DNA from: JBBROH01 sp038229595
GTDB taxonomy: Bacteria; Chloroflexota; Chloroflexia; QHBQ01
Reading direction: 5' to 3'
DNA length: 25,740 nucleotides
Assembly: GCA_038229595.1 (NCBI GenBank)
Contig: JBBROH010000035.1
Span: 1-25,740 of the forward strand
Positions 22,731 to 25,740 of the stretch are shown piece by piece. Numbering within the stretch: the first letter of the stretch is position 1; each line of letters begins with the position of its first letter. Below the pieces are notes generated by a model. It was not told the DNA's origin, did not search any database, and worked only from the letters and a program-made list of their open reading frames with translations. Both the position numbers and the translations under genes were made by a program.

Positions 22731-25303
22731 TCATCCATACCCTCCCCACCGTCCAGCAAACCTACGCCCAGCCAGACCGCGACGTTGCCGCTGCCCTTAC
22801 CGCGCCGATAGCCGCGCTGCTCTAGCTGCCGCTCCAACTCCTTCGGCTTGAGCGGGCGTAGCTTGCTTCCCTCGCACCAGCGGAAGTATGCCTGCTTCAT
22901 CGCCGCGTAGCTACAGCGCAAGTCCTCACCCTCCAGCGTACACTCGCCGAGGAAGTCGGCCAACTCGTCCATCTCCGCCCGGTACGCCGTAGTCGCTGCC
23001 AACACCTCCGGCGGGTCTTGCAGGCCGCCATCATGCAGCCACAGCCGGGTTCCCTCGACCGCCCACGCAAGGATGCCCGGCAACTCCGCCTTCAGCTTCT
23101 CAGCCATCTGCTTGTCAGGGTTGGCAATCTGTACCTCGAACGGTATTAGCCGCACCCGCCGCCAGATACCCTCGTCCGTGCCACGGATGTTCGGCTTGTG
23201 GTTGGTCGCCATAAACAGCTTGAAGTAGGGCTTGAAGGTGAAGGGGTCGCGGTGCAGGAAGCGAGCGGTAATCGGGTCGCCGCCGGTCAATTGCTTGGTT
23301 AGCGGCTCGTTCAGCCGCCGCCCCTGCCCAATCTCTGTCGTGCAGACCAGCCGCACCCCCGCCAGCCGCGCCACATCGGGGCTGGCTTGGCTGCCGTTCA
23401 CCCTGTCTTTGTGCATGAACGTCTCCGGGTCGGCCTGCCGCCCGTAATGACCAGCCAGCGCAAGGGCGACATCCAGCAGCGTCGTCTTGCCGTTGCGCCC
23501 ATTGCCATAGAGCAGGAAGAAGCACTGCTCCGAGGTGTAGCCGGTCAGGATGTAGCCGAACACCCGCTGCCAGTAAGCGACCAGCCGCCGGTTGCCGCCC
23601 ATCACCGTGTCGAGGAAGGTCAGCCACGTTGGACACTGGGCGGTCGGGTCGTAGGCGACTGGCAGGCAACGGGTCAGCCGGTTGGCCTCGCGGTGGGGGC
23701 GCAGTTCGCCGTTGCTCAGGTCGAGCGTGCCGTTGGTGCAATTGAGCAGCAGGTGGTGGGTGTCGAAGTCGTCCACCTCGCCTTGCACCTGCGGGTTGCT
23801 GGCCGCCACATCCACCATCGCCTGCAAGCGGCCCTTGCTCTCGCTGTTGTACGCCCAGCGGATGATCGCCACACGGCGGGCCTCGGCTTCCTTGCGGGCC
23901 TGCTCCTCGCCAACGGTGGTCGCTACCAGACTGGCTTCGGCGAAGATGCTGGCGGCGGTGTGCTGGGCCAGGTAGAGGGCGTAGAGGTGTTCATCGCGCT
24001 GCCAGTGCGTGCCGCGCCAGACCATCCAGCCCCAGCCCGGCACGGTCAGCAGCCGGTTGCCGAACAGGTAGACCAGCCGGTGGGCATTGCCAACGTCAGT
24101 CAGCTTCTCGTTCGTCGGGCAAACCCGCACTACACCGTCGCTCGCCGATTTAACGTTAAATTGTTCAGCTTCCGACTGTTCCCCGCTGGCCGCCCCGGCA
24201 TTGGACTGCCCAGCCACCAGCGCGTTGTTAGCGGCAGATTTAACGTTAAACTCACCAACACCCAGTGCATTGTTGCCAGAGAATTTAACGTTAAACTGTT
24301 CAACGTCCGATTGACCGTTGCTTGCGGATTTAACGTTAAACAATGCCGGTGCAGGCTGGATTTCGTAGCGAGGGCGGGGCGGGTGTTGCAGGCGACGAGG
24401 AGCATAGCGCGTCTTGCCCTCGGCCCAATCCAGCATCGCTTCGGCGCGGCGCAGGGCGGCAGGCGGCTGGCAGCTACGCGCCCACTCCTGCATCAGCCGG
24501 GCGCGGGCTTGGCCGTCGCGCACCTCCTCGACCAGCAAGCAGGCCACCACGCAACCAGCATCGTTGCGCCGACCGGCAGGCGCACCCTCATGCACCAGGT
24601 TGAACAGCCAGGGCGGGCAGTAGTCAGGGGGCTTGTCGTCGCGGGCCAGCCGCTCGGTGGCGAGGGACAGGCGCGGCGTTGGCCGCTGGCGGTCGGCGAC
24701 CAGACGGCTGAAAATCCAGGGGGGCAAGTAGGGCGCACCATTGCCGATCATGCTGATCGTCGGCGCACCTTCGGCCCAGCGGTACTCGCCGCCCAGTGGG
24801 TGGATTGAGGGAGGCAGCAGGTAGTAGCTATTACCGGCGCGGGTGTCTACGTGCGGGGCGAGCTTACCAGCAGAGCCGTTGAAGTCGGTGTCGGGCGGAG
24901 CAACGAAGAACAGAGCCGTGCCGCCGGTCGGCGACTGGATGCGCGGCACGTTGTCGAGCCAGTTGTCGCCATGCTCGGCAGTCATGGCGGCCAGCCAGTC
25001 GAGGCCGTCGCTTGGGCAATCGAGGGGACAGTCGGGTTTGTCGGGGCGACCCCGGTTGTGGCGGTCAAGATCGAGGACTATCACGCCGTTGAGGCCCGCT
25101 GGGAGTGCGAGGTTGGCGGTGGGGTGTTGCCGCCACCAGTCGGCCAGCCAATCCGCGTCGGCCAGCAACTCGCTGTCGCGTTGCCAGTTGCGGATGGCGG
25201 TGGCCTTGCTGCGAGCTTCCACCGGCAACAGGTAGAAGCCCTGAGCGGCGTAGTAACCAACCACCCGCTGAAGGGGGTTGCGGTCGTCGTATGCTATTGT
25301 CAT
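22685..25303 (-). CDS. Replication primase-helicase (prim-pol plus D5/P4-type SF3 helicase)
   Basis: 872 residues, the presumed replication initiator. N-terminal bifunctional primase-polymerase domain: 'VIVLDLDRHNRG' with Asp78/Asp80, and 'HVDTRAGNSYYLLPPS' at 151-166. C-terminal D5_N plus SF3 helicase of phage P4 type: Walker A GNGRNGKT 600-607, 'CTTEIGQG' with Glu657, the sensor 'MATNHKP' 698-704 and Arg715-Arg716. A winged helix ends the protein ('KPKELERQLEQRGYRRGKGS'). Between the domains, residues 322-385 are 15-residue repeats with FNVK, each encoded by a TTTAACGTTAAA site. ATG 25303 is preferred because GGAGGA lies 6-7 bases upstream; an upstream frame to 25441 would absorb the site at 25367-25378. 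Confidence 0.9.
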   Translation of the reverse strand: MTIAYDDRNPLQRVVGYYAAQGFYLLPVEARSKATAIRNWQRDSELLADADWLADWWRQHPTANLALPAGLNGVIVLDLDRHNRGRPDKPDCPLDCPSDGLDWLAAMTAEHGDNWLDNVPRIQSPTGGTALFFVAPPDTDFNGSAGKLAPHVDTRAGNSYYLLPPSIHPLGGEYRWAEGAPTISMIGNGAPYLPPWIFSRLVADRQRPTPRLSLATERLARDDKPPDYCPPWLFNLVHEGAPAGRRNDAGCVVACLLVEEVRDGQARARLMQEWARSCQPPAALRRAEAMLDWAEGKTRYAPRRLQHPPRPRYEIQPAPALFNVKSASNGQSDVEQFNVKFSGNNALGVGEFNVKSAANNALVAGQSNAGAASGEQSEAEQFNVKSASDGVVRVCPTNEKLTDVGNAHRLVYLFGNRLLTVPGWGWMVWRGTHWQRDEHLYALYLAQHTAASIFAEASLVATTVGEEQARKEAEARRVAIIRWAYNSESKGRLQAMVDVAASNPQVQGEVDDFDTHHLLLNCTNGTLDLSNGELRPHREANRLTRCLPVAYDPTAQCPTWLTFLDTVMGGNRRLVAYWQRVFGYILTGYTSEQCFFLLYGNGRNGKTTLLDVALALAGHYGRQADPETFMHKDRVNGSQASPDVARLAGVRLVCTTEIGQGRRLNEPLTKQLTGGDPITARFLHRDPFTFKPYFKLFMATNHKPNIRGTDEGIWRRVRLIPFEVQIANPDKQMAEKLKAELPGILAWAVEGTRLWLHDGGLQDPPEVLAATTAYRAEMDELADFLGECTLEGEDLRCSYAAMKQAYFRWCEGSKLRPLKPKELERQLEQRGYRRGKGSGNVAVWLGVGLLDGGEGMDDLTLNLLGAGYGQRM
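24149..24340. repeat. 45-bp periodic repeats with four TTTAACGTTAAA sites inside rep
   Basis: Perfect palindromes at 24149-24160, 24239-24250, 24284-24295 and 24329-24340. Spacings are 90, 45 and 45 bases. The missing position, 24194-24205, holds a diverged unit (codons for SNAG instead of FNVK). The repeats are in frame and code for the linker between the primase and helicase domains. Confidence 0.9.
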
Positions 25304-25366
25304 CTGCCGTCCTCCGGTAGCTGGTGCTACCAGACCTTGTGGGACGGCGGGGGCAAACTTGCACAA

Positions 25367-25378
25367 TTTAACGTTAAA
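25367..25378. promoter_or_regulatory. TTTAACGTTAAA palindrome in the rep leader
   Basis: A perfect copy, 64 bases upstream of the rep start codon and downstream of the likely rep promoter. A protein bound here could block rep transcription. Confidence 0.7.
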
Positions 25379-25415
25379 CTTCGATGTTCTGTACAGAAAA
25401 ACGTCAGAAAAGGGC

Positions 25416-25443
25416 ATCATAACGTTATGTGCTATTGACACAA
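25416..25443 (-). promoter_or_regulatory. Possible rep promoter
   Basis: On the minus strand TTGTGT (25443-25438), a 16-base spacer and TATGAT (25421-25416). The -35 is weak. The palindrome CATAACGTTATG (25418-25429) overlaps the -10, a plausible repressor site. Confidence 0.4.
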
Positions 25444-25463
25444 CGCTGATTTAACGTTAAACT
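25435..25463 (+). promoter_or_regulatory. Rightward promoter overlapped by a TTTAACGTTAAA site
   Basis: A perfect TTGACA (25435-25440), a 17-base spacer and TAAACT (25458-25463). The palindrome at 25450-25461 fills the spacer and overlaps the -10, the classic position of an operator. It would transcribe rightwards across the junction, away from rep. Confidence 0.5.
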
Positions 25464-25712
25464 ATGGTTGTAAGCCGTCCGCTTGCACGTGGCCCTACAA
25501 GGTCAGAGCAAAATACCCGACTTCTGCCCGCGCCAACGATTGGAGCGGGTATTTTGCTGTCTGTTGCTATGTTGATGATGATGCTGCTGCTGGTGTTGCT
25601 GGGTTGTACTGGCGACTGGTCGGCTGCTGGTTGGCTGCCAGATGCTTTATATCATACGGCCCTTCTGGGCTGCTGTCAAGCCTCGAACTACTGTGCTAAT
25701 CATACAACATAA
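25464..25712 (+). CDS. Small possible lipoprotein across the circle junction
   Basis: An 82-codon frame that runs through the junction (equivalent to ending at base 113). A hydrophobic run 'MLMMMLLLVLLGC' looks like a lipoprotein signal with the lipobox Cys at 48. The ATG at 25464 lies upstream of the predicted transcription start. A TTG at 25554, with GGAG 8 bases upstream, would give a 52-residue protein that begins with the signal. It resembles small plasmid lipoproteins only in layout. The frame may be accidental. Confidence 0.3.
   Translation: MVVSRPLARGPTRSEQNTRLLPAPTIGAGILLSVAMLMMMLLLVLLGCTGDWSAAGWLPDALYHTALLGCCQASNYCANHTT
25507..25558 (+). terminator. 13-bp perfect hairpin
   Basis: AGCAAAATACCCG (25507-25519) pairs perfectly with 25546-25558, with a 26-base loop. 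There is no T-run. It lies in the leader of the rightward promoter, so it may attenuate that transcript or be an origin structure. Confidence 0.4.
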
Positions 25713-25740
25713 TTGCTCGGCTGACAAGTGGTTTTCCACA
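25600..25740. repeat. Terminal overlap, right copy (circular contig)
   Basis: Exact duplicate of 1-141. It should be removed when the circle is closed. A genuine terminal redundancy of a linear element is the alternative, but the replication and partition genes are those of a circular plasmid. Confidence 0.95.

Larger units (their letters stand above)
25304..25599. other. Regulatory region upstream of rep, continuing into 1-448
   Basis: It holds two perfect TTTAACGTTAAA sites (25367-25378 and 25450-25461), the related palindrome CATAACGTTATG (25418-25429), the palindrome TTCTGTACAGAA (25387-25398), overlapping divergent promoter elements around 25416-25463 and a 13-bp hairpin (25507-25558). 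I read it as the control region of rep and part of the origin. Confidence 0.6.

Noticed and set aside
24149..24340. CRISPR-like regular repeats
   Set aside because: The constant part is a 12-bp palindrome and the spacing is a coding period of 15 codons; the spacers are related protein-coding units, not unique foreign sequence.
23387..24808. 473-codon plus-strand open frame
   Set aside because: It lies antisense to the well-supported primase-helicase and has no recognisable domain; long antisense frames are expected in GC-rich DNA.
25304..25441. 46-residue upstream extension of the primase-helicase containing another FNVK
   Set aside because: The ATG at 25441 lies upstream of the likely promoter -10 and has no RBS; ATG 25303 has GGAGGA at the right distance. 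The FNVK there is a by-product of the palindrome.

Overview
The window is a complete circular replicon. Bases 1-141 recur exactly at 25600-25740, so the contig overlaps itself and the unique circle is about 25,599 bp. The host is probably a member of Chloroflexota. The large secreted protein has a long Thr/Pro 'TPTATPT' linker and repeated 'DVWAVG' propeller motifs, both common in that phylum, and the core genes are GC-rich with GTG/TTG starts and GGAGG ribosome binding sites. I saw no rRNA, tRNA, CRISPR array or transposase gene.

Backbone (22.4 kb, across the junction, to 3.9 kb): a minus-strand primase-helicase replication gene; a roughly 0.75 kb regulatory/origin region crossing the junction; then an operon of a small excisionase-like DNA-binding protein, parA, parB and an AlbA_2/Schlafen-type putative DNA-binding/ATPase gene. 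Ten perfect copies of the palindrome TTTAACGTTAAA are scattered only through this backbone, several of them inside codons of the replication gene. I read it as the plasmid's own centromere/operator system.

Cargo (4.4-12.1 kb): two large exported proteins of lower GC. One is a propeller plus alpha/beta-hydrolase (lipase-like) plus Ig-like multidomain protein. The other is a lipoprotein with an N-terminal propeller-like half and a C-terminal TIM-barrel glycoside-hydrolase-like half.

Mobilisation-like block (12.1-16.3 kb): an intergenic region rich in hairpins and short repeats, a novel four-TM/coiled-coil/winged-helix protein, and two tandem genes resembling the replication-relaxation (MOBC-type relaxase) family. 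No coupling protein or type IV secretion genes are present, so at most this would be a mobilisable plasmid.

Defence block (16.4-22.4 kb): a type III restriction-modification system. A divergent HTH gene (candidate controller protein) shares a back-to-back promoter and a palindromic operator with mod. Between mod and res sits a nucleotidyltransferase-like/XRE pair with its own extended -10 promoter, resembling a toxin-antitoxin pair. The mod gene has an AT-rich central segment, consistent with a swapped target-recognition domain.
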